Shown piece after piece: positions 22,611 to 34,803 of a DNA stretch of 64,000 bases. The stretch covers positions 67,713,488-67,777,487 of the forward strand of contig CM060318.1 of the NCBI GenBank assembly GCA_030674155.1, in the 5' to 3' direction. The first letter of the stretch is position 1; every line of letters starts with the position of its first letter. The notes beneath the pieces were generated by a model. The model ran no database searches, was not told the DNA's origin, and saw only the letters and a list, made by a program, of their open reading frames with translations. The DNA is from Stramonita haemastoma (lineage: Eukaryota > Mollusca > Gastropoda > Neogastropoda > Muricidae). The translations under genes and the position numbers were made by a program.

Positions 22611-24252
22611 ACTGTATGTAGAATTCTCCCTGGAGGAAACTTTTCACTGATGGGCTATTGATGGTCAAAATAAGTTACTACAGGCCTGTTACTGTGTACC
22701 ACCTATCATCAGCCATGGAACAGGCCTAAACATGCATGTCGAAATTTACATAATCATGCCAACTTCTTGTAAAGACATACAGGCAGTTTAACGAGTTGTC
22801 TGTTGAATGCTTGTATAAAGCATAACTTTCACAAATCTTACAGCTCATCCACCTTCAGACGTCAGATTGCTTAGAAAGTTACAGTCAACCAAAACTGGAG
22901 TTAGCTGCAAACAGTGACTGTGCGAATTTTGCCGTGTTCATTACACATGCTTATTGTCAAAACTGGACAGGTCTTTACTATGACCCCAGTTTGTCATCCT
23001 GTAATTAATGAACAGCACAAAGCCAAAACACTTGCTGATGTTCAAGTCGCTGTGTAAAAGTGTACTTATTCTCGGAGGCAAATCAAGTGTGTACTTTTCT
23101 CTTTCAGAAATCCAGGCTATCGTAAGATTGATACAAGTCAGTGTATGTCTATAGGCTCCTCTTGCTCATGCTGTAGAGATTTTATTTCAAGACTGTCAAG
23201 TCGTTCTCAATTTTCGTCATGGCTTGCTTTCACTAGTTTCAGTTACATTTGTTAGCCTTTTTTCTTTTCACAATTTTGCCGCTGTGTATCCAGATGCAAA
23301 TTTGTTGCCCCAAATATTACCAAAAGATGGAAAAACATTTCAACTAGGCCTAAAGTAAAATTGAAATGGAAGCAACTGGAGGGCTGTCCAAAACTGAACA
23401 GTTGTCCAAGTTCAGTGGGAAAAGCTGCAAGGGTAACTTGTATATTTCTGGGTAAATTTCTTCCACTTAAAATGACATTAATTTACGTTGCGGGATGGGA
23501 ACATTTCTCGCTTTCACAGTTGGCACACCACCAGCAGACCTACTCTTTCAGTAATAATGCAGTGCCCACTGAGATCAACAGTGCAATGTCCTAGGCCTTT
23601 AGGCCTAGGCTAATAGTAGGCCTATGATCACTGTCACCTCCATCTCTGTTCTTGTCAGGCCATAGCCTAGCGATCTTTTATAAGCTCAGTGGGTTCCACT
23701 TTGTGCATCATTCGTACTAAGTTAGGCCTACAAGTTCTACTCTCAGTAGGCTAGCCTTGGCCCAGATTCTCAGTGAAAATCTGTTGCCACTTGTACTTTC
23801 AGCTTCCCATCACCACGTTGTTGTTGGTTGGTGTTGGCAGCTGAGAGAAAGAGACCCCTTGAGATCTTGTCAATGGACCCAGCTCCAGCCAGGCAATCAT
23901 TAGCCTAGGCCCTAGGCTACCTTGACAATCATATCAGGCTTAGGGCCTAGCTGAAAATAGATTCTAGGCCCTAGTGTGTTACATTCTTTGTTGGCAATTA
24001 TTGAAGCCATTGCAGAGGCCCAAGCTGTTCCTCATTAGACCTAGTATAGAATAAGAATAATCGTGATTGAGAAGCAAACGGACACGTAACAAAACGTTAG
24101 CTGGACAGTCAGTTTTTTCCCTTCTAAAATCATCAATGCCGGCATCTAGTAGTTTCAAGGTCCAAGTGCTTTGACAGTCCAACCAGCTTTGATGCCTAGG
24201 TCCACTAGGCCATTGATGGCGTTGATGTGATCTTACACTTTGAAAACCATTT

Positions 24253-24780
24253 GTGAAAAAAAATGTTTGGATCGATGGTACAACTCAACTACCAAAATGT
24301 GTATTTCAAACAGAGTTGAGAGAAGAGAATGCAAAGACCATTCTGTCTTTTCACGAAACGATATTATATCCGACAAACATCGACTGCGCAAAATTCAACC
24401 CAGCTGCTAGGCCTCGCGTAGGCTACAATCCACTGCGGCGGACTTCGGCCCTGTTAGCCTAACTGCGCTTTAACATTGACGCATATAATTAATACTGGGA
24501 GTTTCGGTAAGTTACACCGCAGCTTTTTAATATAGAGGAGAAAAGTAGCATCGATATATAGAAATGGATTATAAAATCACTGATTGGGGTGAAAAATCTA
24601 AACACAGCCACCACATTATGGGCCTACATTCCGCTCCGCGCATTAGGCTAGCCGAGCAGACGAAGTGAGTTTTGACTGGACTAGGCTAGGCTAGGCTAAG
24701 CGTTCCTACCAACATAGGCCTAGCAGGCTGCGGACAAAAATCGGTAAACAGGAACTTGTCATTGAAGGTAATTATTTTTG
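24253..24780. other. upstream region of the zinc-finger gene
   Basis: GC content and CpG frequency rise locally (for example GCCTCGCGTAGGC, CACTGCGGCGGACTTCGGCC, CCGCTCCGCGC). A 69-codon open frame (24253-24462) is identical in copy 2 but lacks any recognisable feature. Plausible promoter-proximal DNA; no TATA box identified. Confidence 0.3.
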
Positions 24781-24947
24781 CAATTGACGTGTAACGATGG
24801 TTGTTCTTTATTTGCCATTGTAAATAAAAGGTCATAAGAGAAACTTGTTGTTGTACAGATTACAGCGATCGCTAATCGGTTTAGGGAAGTAGGCCTTTTG
24901 TCTGGCTGGAGCTACGGGGAAGTGCGATGGCTGCCGTTGCAAGGCAG
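24780..24947 (+). promoter_or_regulatory. candidate first exon of the zinc-finger gene (copy 1)
   Basis: A CRE-like TTGACGTGTAACG at 24783 precedes GAAGTGCGATGGCTGCCGTTG (a YY1-like ATGGC context) and a possible donor GGCAG|GTCAGC at 24948. ATG 24927 gives seven codons (MAAVARQ). If spliced in phase to the acceptor at 32708, 13 more codons and a stop follow, making a 20-codon upstream ORF. The same sequence is at 40770-40790 in copy 2. Transcription here is inferred only. Confidence 0.3.
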
Positions 24948-25727
24948 GTCAGCGAAAACAAAGTGGAAATTTTATCTGTAAACATCCTCTTGGATTTTAA
25001 GTGTTTTAGTTACATTTTCCATTGAAATTGATGGATGTTTAAAGCATGCGTTTATGTGTAGTGGTATTGTAAGTGATCATAGCGATTTTACACGTCTGTG
25101 AGCTGGGGACTTTAGGGTCTAGGCTATGTAGACCTAAAAATCGGGCTTAGGCCATTTCCTGACGGGCCTCCAGTCACACGCGGTCTAGGCCTATGGAAAA
25201 CTATCAGCGTCAAAAGTTTTGCAGTGTAATTTTGAACACGAAAATATTAAGTGAAAGGAATGTCAATTCAGAATTTTTTAAATGGTGAAATTACTTGGTA
25301 GGAGTAATTTTTAGAAAGTTTAAGTATGAACTTGTCAATATGACTTTCAAGGTGTCAAAAACAAAAATACAGTTTTGACTCGATGTAATTGCCCATAGGG
25401 AGATAATTTATGCTACCATGGGTGCACAGAAAGGCATATTAAAAAAACAAACATGTATAGTAAATTATAGATAAAATTCTTCAGTGATATGACCAAATGT
25501 AAGGGGGGGAAACTTTTTTTTTCCACTTTTCATACATTCTTATGGCATTTTCTGCTATTTCCCCAAAAATAACTTTGAAATTAATAGTCCTGAACTTTTT
25601 AGCATTTCCAGCAACTCCACTACAAAAAAAATCCCTCTACTGTAATTTTTTGTTTTCTTCTTTCATTTTCCACATTCATGTTGAAAAGTGTACCAATTAC
25701 ATCCTTTGGCACTTATTATCTCCTGAG

Positions 25728-25827
25728 TTGACCAGTGGTGGGATTTTGTGTATGCGACTGCCCCCCCCCCCCCCCCCCCCCCCCAACAACGATCTAGGTA
25801 GCCACATTCTGATATCGGGGATGGTGT
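25728..25827 (-). mobile_element. SINE family C fragment with long C run (copy 1)
   Basis: GAGTTGACCAGTGGTGGGAT, GTGTATGCGACTG, a run of about 24 C, GGTAGCCACATTCTGATATC: reversed 3' body of family C. It is interrupted at its left-hand end by the TTAA element starting at 25828. Copy 2 equivalent 41582-41681, with a longer C run. Confidence 0.75.
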
Positions 25828-26226
25828 TTAACCCTTTCAATACAGCAAGCCTGCTTTCCGGCTCAGCTTTCTGCTACCCTTCAGTCCTGTAAGGAAGAAA
25901 ACCGGCACAACCGAATTTTCCTTCAATTCCAGGGTTTCTGAGGTGCAGAAAAGTGCTAAATGGGTACCTAGGTACATTTTACATACACACACAAAGCTCT
26001 ATAAACATTCTTGTGGGAAAAGAGAAGCAGTGTTTGCCGTATTAAAACTACTTTCCAAAGTCCGTTGATGCCAGTTAGTCGCATGACGGATCACTATAAG
26101 CAAACCCTCCTCTGATACTGTTATTGCTGGGAAATCGGCCTACAGGACTGAAGGGGAGAGTGCGGGGGCAGAAATTCAGGATAGGGGAAGTAAGTGTTAG
26201 CAGATATTCAGTGCTGTAAGGGTTAA
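25828..26226. mobile_element. TTAA-bounded MITE, 399 bp (copy 1)
   Basis: Left end TTAACCCTTTCAATACAGCA. Right end, reverse-complemented, TTAACCCTTACAGCACTGAA. TTAA at both ends and CCCTT termini fit a non-autonomous piggyBac-type element. It sits at the edge of a SINE C. No coding capacity. The other copy is 41682-42079. Confidence 0.6.
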
Positions 26227-26254
26227 ACACGACACCAGAATGCATGCATTAAAA

Positions 26255-26515
26255 AAAAAAAAATTGTCACCAGTTCCCACCAGCATGAAATGGCCTACAA
26301 CTACAAAAAGCAGAATGAGAATGTGTTTTTAATGTGTGTGCAAGATGTTTTGCATGCATTTGCTCATGGGCTTCAGTTTGTAGTCTTGTTCAAAGAACTT
26401 TGACCTTCAGTTTGATTTTCTCATCATACTTGGAAGAAAAGGCAATAGTGGAAATTAAACCCAGAACCTCACGGTTTACTGTTAGGCAGGTTGATATCTT
26501 AACTGTCCAGCCACC
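26255..26515 (-). mobile_element. SINE family B with tRNA-like head (copy 1)
   Basis: Family B blocks GCATGAAATGGCCTAC, GTGTGCAAGATGTTTTGCAT, then at the right end a reversed head (GGACAGTTAAGATATC and TTCTGGGTTTAATTTCC on the minus strand). Copy 2 equivalent 42108-42370. Confidence 0.75.
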
Positions 26516-27043
26516 TTCCTTCTTGAATAGGTCATATTTGAAGTATCTAACAACTTAAGATTGTGCTAGTTTGTATTTCCCGTGATGGTTCACATCAACA
26601 GAGATTCATAGACTGATTTTCTTGGATGAGTTGTTCCAAGTGTTTAAAGTACTTAAACTGTTTGTTGAAATAAGATATGTACAATGAACACATAGTGATA
26701 TCAGCCATAGTGAAGCATATTCTAGCCAGAAAGTACATGCTGCACACAACAGGTGACATTTAACCGATACTAAAGGCTGATACCATTTAAAAGTTTGTCA
26801 AATGAATTAGACCAATGTGCAAGACCACTGCACAATTTTCCAGAAACTGTGACTGAGACCATACTTTACTTGGCTATTGCAGTCTTAGCCAGAATTTCGG
26901 CTCACTGATTCACAATGACCCATTGAGTAATTTGGAAATTTTAATATTTTCTCTGTTTCCCAAATTTTTTTATATATAGATTGTGCAGAAAATGGAAATT
27001 CTGAATGTGCCAAAAGTCATTTTGCAGACAGTGAGCAAATGCA

Positions 27044-27336
27044 TTAACCCTCTTGAATTCTGACTCTATGAAAAAACTCTCTGAACACAAACTGCCCCTA
27101 GATTTTGCATTCCATCATGAAATCAGTCAGGCACACATGCTTGCTGGCCTTTTCATCCTTTTAAGTACATACCAGCACCTATAATTACTTCCATGTCCTT
27201 TTAAGTACATACCAGCACCTATAATTACTTCCATACACTCTACAGGGTTTCTCCTTCTAGCCTAAAGGTTTAACATGTGGTAGCAATTAGTGATTATTCA
27301 ATCCCGGCAAATCGGGATCGGGACTAAGAGGGTTAA
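27044..27336. mobile_element. TTAA-bounded MITE, 293 bp (copy 1)
   Basis: Left end TTAACCCTCTTGAATTC. Right end, reverse-complemented, TTAACCCTCTTAGTCCCG. Contains an internal 38-bp tandem duplication (TCCTTTTAAGTACATACCAG ... twice, 27157-27234). A third, independent copy of the family at 54837-55088 defines the same TTAA boundaries. Non-coding; piggyBac-type by its termini. Confidence 0.8.
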
Positions 27337-27654
27337 TGATTGTTATCAGTTCTTCTAAAGGGTGCACTATTTTTTTAATTGAAAATGTATTTTTTCAAAG
27401 TGACTTAAAAGTGATTTGGATGTAATTTTAAATTAAAGTTGTCTTATCCTGTCACTTATAAAATTCAAGGCTGTGGCCACTGAACCATAGAAGCTCGAGT
27501 CAGACAACACTTAGTACTGTGTCTAGTACCAGATTAGTGGTGATGAGTAATGTTAAGTTGAATTTAATTGGTCAAAATTGTATTGAACATAAAAAAAAAT
27601 TTCTTTAATGATAGTTGACATTATTTATTTATTTATTCATTTGTTTATTTATTC

Positions 27655-27815
27655 CTTTTTTTTATATCAAAGATAATGGAATAAGCACTCGCATGCTTTT
27701 TTACATCCAGTCCCGTGTGTATACAGTTTTGTAAATAATGTCATCTGTTCCCACCTGCACACAATGGGTTACTCTTTTGAAAAGTGGAACAGGATTGAAC
27801 TTGTGCGCAAGAAGG
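27655..27815 (-). mobile_element. SINE family B (copy 1)
   Basis: AAGATAATGGAATAAGCACT, TACATCCAGTCCCGTGTGTA and TTGAAAAGTGGAACAGGATT, preceded by a TTTATTTATT tail. Copy 2 equivalent 43508-43670. A long G run follows in both copies. Confidence 0.85.
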
Positions 27816-29253
27816 TTGGAGGGGGGGGGGGTGGGGCGGTGGAGTCTGCACTGGACATGTTATTGATGAGGTATAAACTTATGAAGGCAACCTTGATGAA
27901 TATGACAGGCTGCACGAAAGTAATTAAATTGGAAGGGTGAAAGCAATCCATTTTCATGTATGACATGATATGGACTTATTTTGTGGTGTCATGGGAAAGA
28001 GCAGGTCAAAACTAATGCTGCTCTGCCTTCTACAGGTCAGATCAGGGCTTTGGGAAGAGATTGAGGGGGGGGGGGGGGGGGTGGTGGGGGGGGGGGGGGG
28101 AGTTGCTATGTTTTGAGTATTGTAAACATTTTGATGTTTTAGTTTTATACTTTATAGTGCTATGCAAATCACATGCTGCATATGTTTGTGTTATTCTTAC
28201 CACTGGCCATAGGTGCCTGCCCTTCTACAAAAAATGGATTGACTTCCAACATGTGCATCAATTATGTGTGTGCTTTTGCCCATGAAATCCTGATGTGAGA
28301 TTTGTATGATTCATGAATTCTGGAGACAGTGGAACACATTAAAGATGGAAAAAAGTCAACTATATGCTGAGTTAATTTGTTGACCTTCATGAGTGTCAGT
28401 GATTAGCCAGTCTATCCACATTTCTGAGAAGGCAGTTTTTCATAATGTGACTATTACATTTTTAATTAAGAGGGGTGGGGGAGGAGGCAGCTCACTGATC
28501 AGAGCATTAGGTTCATGATCTGGGTAATCTGAGGATGCTGGTATGTGCAAGCTGTTGTTTAGCTAGCCATCTGAGGGGACTTTGATTAGTTTGAAGTTGA
28601 CATGTCTTCCAACTCCTTTTTGGGTTTTAGTTCCATGTCCTTATGATGTGACCGTAATTTGGTTCTGTGTGTAAATGTTTGCACATCTTGTTCACACATT
28701 AAAAGTTCATCCATCTTGATCTTCCAGCTATGGCTTGATAACATAGACTAGGGATGCAGTTTGTGTGGTACAGATTAAAGGGTCAGTTATGAACAATAAG
28801 CACTGGGAAAAAACCCATTGGGAAAAATTCTAAAGGGAAGATTGATATTGTCATATTCTACTTGCCAAAGACGTATGGCATGAAAGTCAGAGTAAAGTGT
28901 TGCAGTGATTGCTTAGGAACTTAAGGGAGGATGGAAAAAGAAAAAGTTAGGTTTAAATTTAAAGTACTACGGCTAATATTGTAGTAAAAGTAGCACAGGG
29001 CTGTGAAAAGAGTCCAAAGATAATCAATACTAATGATCTTAACTAACCATGCACCAAGTGAACTGGTCAAGAATAAAGTAGTTGACAAGTATAAACATGA
29101 CATCAGTGCCTATTACACAGTATTAGGAGAAGATTAAGAGTTGGGGTGTTTGGTATCATTTGGGACAACTTGTGTGCTGGTCAGTGAACATACCTTAGTT
29201 ACCTTTGTGTGCTTGGTCATTTAGATGCAAAAAAATTGATGATTCAGGATACA

Positions 29254-29713
29254 ATCAATCAATCAATCAATCAATCAAATTTTTATTTCCAGATGGTACA
29301 TTGAGTAAGCAGCGATCTGCTTTTTTCCATCAAGCCATCTATCTAAAGAAAAGAAAAGAAAAAAATCAAAACAATAGCAAAAATCAAATCCTAAACAAAA
29401 CAAAAAACCAACAAATGACAAAGTAGAAAATCCCTAGCAAACAAAAAAAAAAACCCAACGAAAGAAAGAAAAGGGGAAAAAGCAAACAAACAATTAAAAC
29501 AACAACAACAAACATTTCACCAACATTAACTTGCTAACATGATTTCAACAACTTTAAAATAAACTATGCCTATAAATAATACAAGCAACTACTATAACAA
29601 CAACCAAAAGAGAAAATAAAATAAATAAAATAAATAAATAAAATAAATAAATTAAAAAAAAAATATATTTTAAAAATCTACTCGAAAGCCATACACACAT
29701 ATGCACATACACC

Positions 29714-29769
<56 letters not shown>

Positions 29770-29776
29770 GTGCATC

Positions 29777-29854
<78 letters not shown>

Positions 29855-29961
29855 TTTGCGCTCTTCCACTCAGCTCGTATACTCGTAGGTACATGCACAC
29901 ATTTAAAGTCTTTTTTAAAAAATCATATAGTGTCAAAAAAAAACCAATAAAAAAAAACACA

Positions 29962-30039
<78 letters not shown>

Positions 30040-30100
30040 AGCTTATATCAATTACAATGTAACCAAAAAACATTAAGACTTAATAATAATAATAATAATG

Positions 30101-30163
<63 letters not shown>

Positions 30164-30707
30164 CAAATTTTAAAAAAAAATGAATAAATACAACAACAAC
30201 AACAAAAAATTTTCAAAATAAATAAGTAAAATAATAAAAAATCTATAAGCAATTTATGTCAAATTACAATATCTCTATACTTCAATTCATACTTTATATT
30301 TTTAAAAGAAGATAAGGAAAAAAAAAAAAAACACAACGATACCTTATGATAATACCCATCATCACTGAGAGGAAATAACATATACGCTAACAAACATACA
30401 ATCAAACAAAAGAAAAACAAAAACAAACAAACAAACAAAAAAACACATAAAAACACACCAAAAAACAAACAATCAAACCAAAACATCAAAAACCAATCCA
30501 CACGGATTATATATTAGAAGGAAGAAAAGAAAAAACAACTAAAGCAACAATACCATATGATAATACCCATCACCACTGAGTGGAATAACATAACAAACAT
30601 ATGGGCATGCACACATTTAAAAAAATTTTTTTTTTTAAATCATATGGTGTCAACAGCTTATATCAATACAATGTCACCAACCATTATTTAAGACTTAAAA
30701 AAAAAAA

Positions 30708-30750
<43 letters not shown>

Positions 30751-32091
30751 TCCATGAAATGTCAATAAGCAACTCATGTCAGATTACATTATCTCCACAC
30801 TTCAATTCATACTTATGTTATGAGGAAGAAAAGAAAAAACAAAACAAAACAAAACAAATAAACAAAAAAACAAAAATAAAACCCCGAAAAACAAACGCAA
30901 CAATACATATGATAATACCAATCTCCACTGAGAGGAAATAACATATACACTTACAAACATTCAAACTAACCAAAAAACTAATAAACAAACAAAAGCAACA
31001 GAGAACCAAACAAACATAATGAACGAAAAAAAACACCAAGCAAAACAAAACTAAAGCAAAAAACAAACAATAAACAAGCAAACAAACAAACACAACCCCC
31101 CAAAAAAAAAAAAACACAAAAAAAACACACACACTCAAAAAAGAAAAAAAATTGGAGGGGGGGTGGGAACGGGTGGGGAGGGGGTATCAAGAGGAAGGGG
31201 GAAAACACAAACAGCAACCAGAAGAATTATAATAATGATTTATGATTATATTTCATAAATAAAAAACCCTACACATATGAACAAAAACAAACAAACAAAC
31301 ATTCAAACAAACAAACAAAAGACAAACAAAACACAACAAAAAACATACACAACAACAACCAGAACAAAAAGTAAGGCCTTTCCACTTATCAAAATAATAT
31401 AAATATAATAGTGCTAATAGTCTCATTAGTATAATTAATAAAATAAAATAAAAATTAAATATTTATCCTGAAACTATTAAACTGGGTAAGTGAAAAAAAA
31501 AAAAAAAAAAAAAATCCAATCTAGTCGTTAATCAGTGGTTTGGTTTTCTCCTTGTGAATTTGCAGAATATACACGTGTTTACATACATCACTTATTCCCT
31601 ATCCTGTTCAAAATTAAATTATATATAAAAAAAAATACAAAAAAACAACCCTTTCTCCACCTTTTCCCCCTTCCACATACATATATAGCAAGCAAAGTGT
31701 AGCTTTTTCAGTCACAGTGAGCCACACGTGAAAGATTTTTCGGGGTTAGCAGAGAGTATCAATATCTTTAGTCTGTTCTAAGTATGGTTGATTGGATTGA
31801 TGTGTAGTTCTTAAACATTTTTGCATAAGCGCATTAAGTGATTTTTCAACTGATTTTTGAACTGATTTTTATTTTTGATACATTTTAAATGTTTTGGGAG
31901 CTTGTTCCATAAATCACTACCTGAATATAGGAAGCTTGTTTTGTAAAGATTGTTTCTGGGTCTGGGAAATGTTAGTAGATGGTTATGCCTGTGCTCATTA
32001 ATTTTGAATCTATTGGTGATCTTGGGAGGGGCATTTCCATTGACAACTTTTTGTACAAATAGAGCTTTATTGAGATAAAGCCTGTTTTGAA
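29254..32091 (-). mobile_element. 5'-truncated non-LTR retrotransposon (LINE), copy 1 only
   Basis: Absent from copy 2, where GATTCAGGATACAGGCC is uninterrupted at 45105-45121. A 5-bp ATACA target duplication flanks the insert (29249-29253 and 32092-32096). The minus-strand frame from 32091 to 31811 encodes the C-terminal tail of a LINE reverse transcriptase protein: FQNRLYLNKALFVQKVVNG, then FPRPRNNLYKTSFLYSGSD, then LWNKLPKHLK; LWN.LP is the family hallmark. A long T/G-rich 3' region follows with CA and AAT tracts, and the element ends in about five TTGA units. Upstream RT and endonuclease domains are missing. Confidence 0.93.
29710..30162. repeat. (CA)n and (AAT)n tracts in the LINE 3' region
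   Basis: CA tracts at about 29714-29767, 29779-29852 and 29958-30038; AAT tract at about 30083-30161. A second AAT tract is at 30708-30745. Confidence 0.95.
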
Positions 32092-32445
32092 ATACAGGCC
32101 TCATAATTCTGAATTCATGTCCGTATTGGGTTGGTTATGGAGAAATAAACATACAAACTATAAGCCAGTGCACTTTAAAGGTTGTTATATCCCCACTTGT
32201 TAGAAAACATTGATAATACATTGACCAGATATCATTATCTCAATAGATTTCGTTACAGACTTGATGCAGCTTGTATGGGATATGTTTGATGCTCAGTGAG
32301 TGGTGGACATTTTTGACTTATTTTTAAAGCTGAAAACAGAATTTTGAAGTTGTACAGACATATTACTATTATAGCCAAGTCAAGCAGACATACTGCAGAA
32401 ACTTTTTTAAAAAGGATAATACCAACTCTATCACTGACAACCCCC

Positions 32446-32476
<31 letters not shown>

Positions 32477-32707
32477 AAAAAAAACAAAAAAAACACCCCA
32501 ACTCTATCTCTGACTGTAATGCAGGAATTTATTTAGCCCCTTTCACATTTCCAGATTCAGTTTGCATCATTTGAAATCCTTATGTCATACATTTGATTGC
32601 CTTACTGTATGATAAACTAAAAGGCTCTTGCCTAGGGGTAGAATGCAAGAAAAGATCCTTTCTATTATCTTAGAGAGATAAATGTATGATATTGTGTTTT
32701 GTTACAG

Positions 32708-32895
32708 GTCTGCTACATCGGATTCAGAAAAGTACAGAAATACACCTGAGAGCTATGGAGTAAGATTGTCAGATCATGGGACGTGAGAAAATAACAGAGG
32801 ATATAAACAGAAAACTAGCCCATTGACAAGAAGTGAACTAAATCTACTGAAACAAGATGAATGAAGCAATAAATGGTGTGTGAATTTGCAAGAAG
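32708..32895 (+). other. 5'UTR part of zinc-finger exon A (copy 1)
   Basis: Acceptor TGTTTTGTTACAG ends at 32707. The 188 bases before ATG 32896 contain stops in all frames, including TGA at 32747 in the frame continuing the candidate upstream ORF. Copy 2 equivalent 45712-45899. Confidence 0.55.
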
Positions 32896-34803
32896 ATGGA
32901 TCCTCCACAACTTGCAGAATTTGAAGTATATTTAGACATCGATGGAGCTGTTGAAGAAGATGAAGATAGTGTCCCATCTGAAAAAGGACCATCTGAAAAT
33001 GGTGTTCCTCTTGAGAGTGGAGAGCAAAGCATTCGCCTTCCCTGGCAGGACCAAGGCACAAAGGAAGAAAGTAACAAACCCTCAACCTCTTCCCTGGTGC
33101 CAGAAAGTGTGTCTGCATCTTCCACCAGTGGTCCCACAACACAGAACCATGAGAGTGACAATGAAGAGGTTGATGTCGATACTCCATTCGATGGCAAACT
33201 ACAGGGGCAAACTGAGGTTAAAGATACTCCCAACAGCAAACACAACCTGTTGTCAACATTACTGAGCTACACTGTTTTATCCAGTTCTTCAGGTGTTTTG
33301 AAGGAAGCTGCTGTTCCCAAAAAGCCTGCAGTTGCCAGGAAGTCAACAACCCAAGGAAAAATTGGTTCAGCAATCACCATGAGAAAGCCAATGTTTCCAG
33401 AAAAGGAGCAAAAACAGGCTCAGTTTCAGAATACTTTGCCATGGCCATCATACTCCCAAAAGGGAGTCAACAGAGGGGTGTCAAATGTTGCCAGAAAATC
33501 CACATCTAAGCAACCAAAGTCTGCCACAAGCGTTGCCAGTGCAAAAGCAGGGTCAAACAATGTAAGAAGTGGAAATCTTTTGCAAGTGAAATTTGGTCAT
33601 GAAAAATATCTTGCGAAAGCAAAAGCACATGCCACTGCCAGTTTAAAAAACTTGCATAAAGCATCTGCCACAGTGAAGAAGCCCACTCCTCGTTTGAAGG
33701 GAGCTAAGCAGGGGATGCCAAAAACTTTTGCCTCCAGTACCATGAGGTCAACTGTATCATCTGTCAGCTCCAATGCAGGTAAAAAAATGTTTCCTTGTTT
33801 TGAAAGAAGTGGTGATAGAATTGCCTGTCCAGAGTGTGATCTTGTGGTGAAGACCTATTGTTTGAGGGCTCATCTGAAAACAGTGCACAATTTACCAATG
33901 AAAATCTGTAAAAAAATGCAAAATTACCTTTACAGATGTGAACTTGTTTAGTGAGCATTATGCTCAACATTTGCAAGATTTGGAAGATTATTCAATTATT
34001 CAGAATGATCCGAAACCTAACAACCCCTTGCCACGGGATTTTCAGGCTGGCATGTCAACCAAGTCTATGATAGGCAAACGACCAACATCAACAGTCACCA
34101 GCAGTTCTTACGATGTTTCCCAACCTTATCAAGAGGTTGCATCAGATTTAGATGAGAGAGACTTTTCTGATAATCCAAGTGGACTTCAAATTTCATCTCC
34201 AGTGAAGAAGAAGAGACTATCATCATCTTTTCCAGCAGGACCATTGCCCAAACTTGGAAATGAGGTTCAGTCAGTCACAAACAATATGATTGAATTGCCC
34301 AGCTATCCCAAACTGCCACCCAAACCTCGTAAACCAAGTTTTCAGTCAAAAAAAAAGCGGCTGTTCTTGACAAGTGCAAACAGAGCAGTTTCTTCATCAC
34401 GCAAACTGGTTGGAGAATCAAGTCAACAGTCTGGAGTAAGCAGTACATGGAGTGTTCCACTTAATCCTAAGTTGTCTTCTAAGCCAAGAAAGCCATTTTC
34501 ATCTTCAGAATTTAGAAAAGTGTACCCTCCAGCAAGCAGGCTAGAGGCAGCAGACACTTTGTGCGTGAAAGTGAAGAAAGTGGCAGTCCAAGAGAAAGAA
34601 GTAGTTCATCAGAAAGTCAGCAATCTGAAGAACTGTCTTCTTCAGAGTCTTCAGCAGTGACACGGTCAACACCTACTCTCTATAACGAAAATCGGAAAAC
34701 TGCCATTCGACGACAGATGTCGGTGCCCAACTCACAAGTTCTGCCACCAATGAAAACGCGTCTTGCTACTGCAGCTCCAGTTTCCAGAAAAAACCGTGGC
34801 AAG
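32896..34803 (+). CDS. poly-zinc-finger protein, exon A (copy 1, two frameshifts)
   Basis: First coding exon of a large C2H2 zinc-finger gene. ATG 32896 has a good context (AAGATGG), and the exon ends AAG|GTAAGA at 34803. It encodes 636 codons: an acidic Ser-rich N-terminus (MDPPQLAEFEVYLDIDGAVE), a Lys/Ser-rich middle, then two fingers at about residues 311-331 and 338-360. A Ser/Pro/Lys-rich tail follows with NLS-like PVKKKRL and SKKKRL and a repeated PKL..KPRKP motif. This copy is broken twice against copy 2: one extra A in the run at 33910-33916 (ICKKMQ in place of the second finger's ICKKCK) and one missing G near 34541. The two cancel in frame. Since copy 2 is intact at both places, these look like homopolymer errors or allele-specific damage. 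No exact family recognised. Confidence 0.85.

Larger units (their letters stand above)
19591..23387. other. intergenic, relics only
   Basis: Holds a GATGGCGGAC motif at 19864 (possible promoter-type sequence), a headless SINE B (20701-20802), a decayed LINE fragment (22400-22610), a long G run (about 21751-21772) and many AGGCCTA palindromes. No supportable coding exon found on either strand. Confidence 0.6.

Noticed and set aside
24253..24462. 69-codon frame identical in both copies (also 40095-40304)
   Set aside because: The two copies are nearly identical DNA throughout, so conservation of the frame says nothing about coding.
32774..33245. Minus-strand frames of 133-137 codons opposite exon A (also 45778-46249)
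   Set aside because: Antisense shadows of the zinc-finger coding exon.
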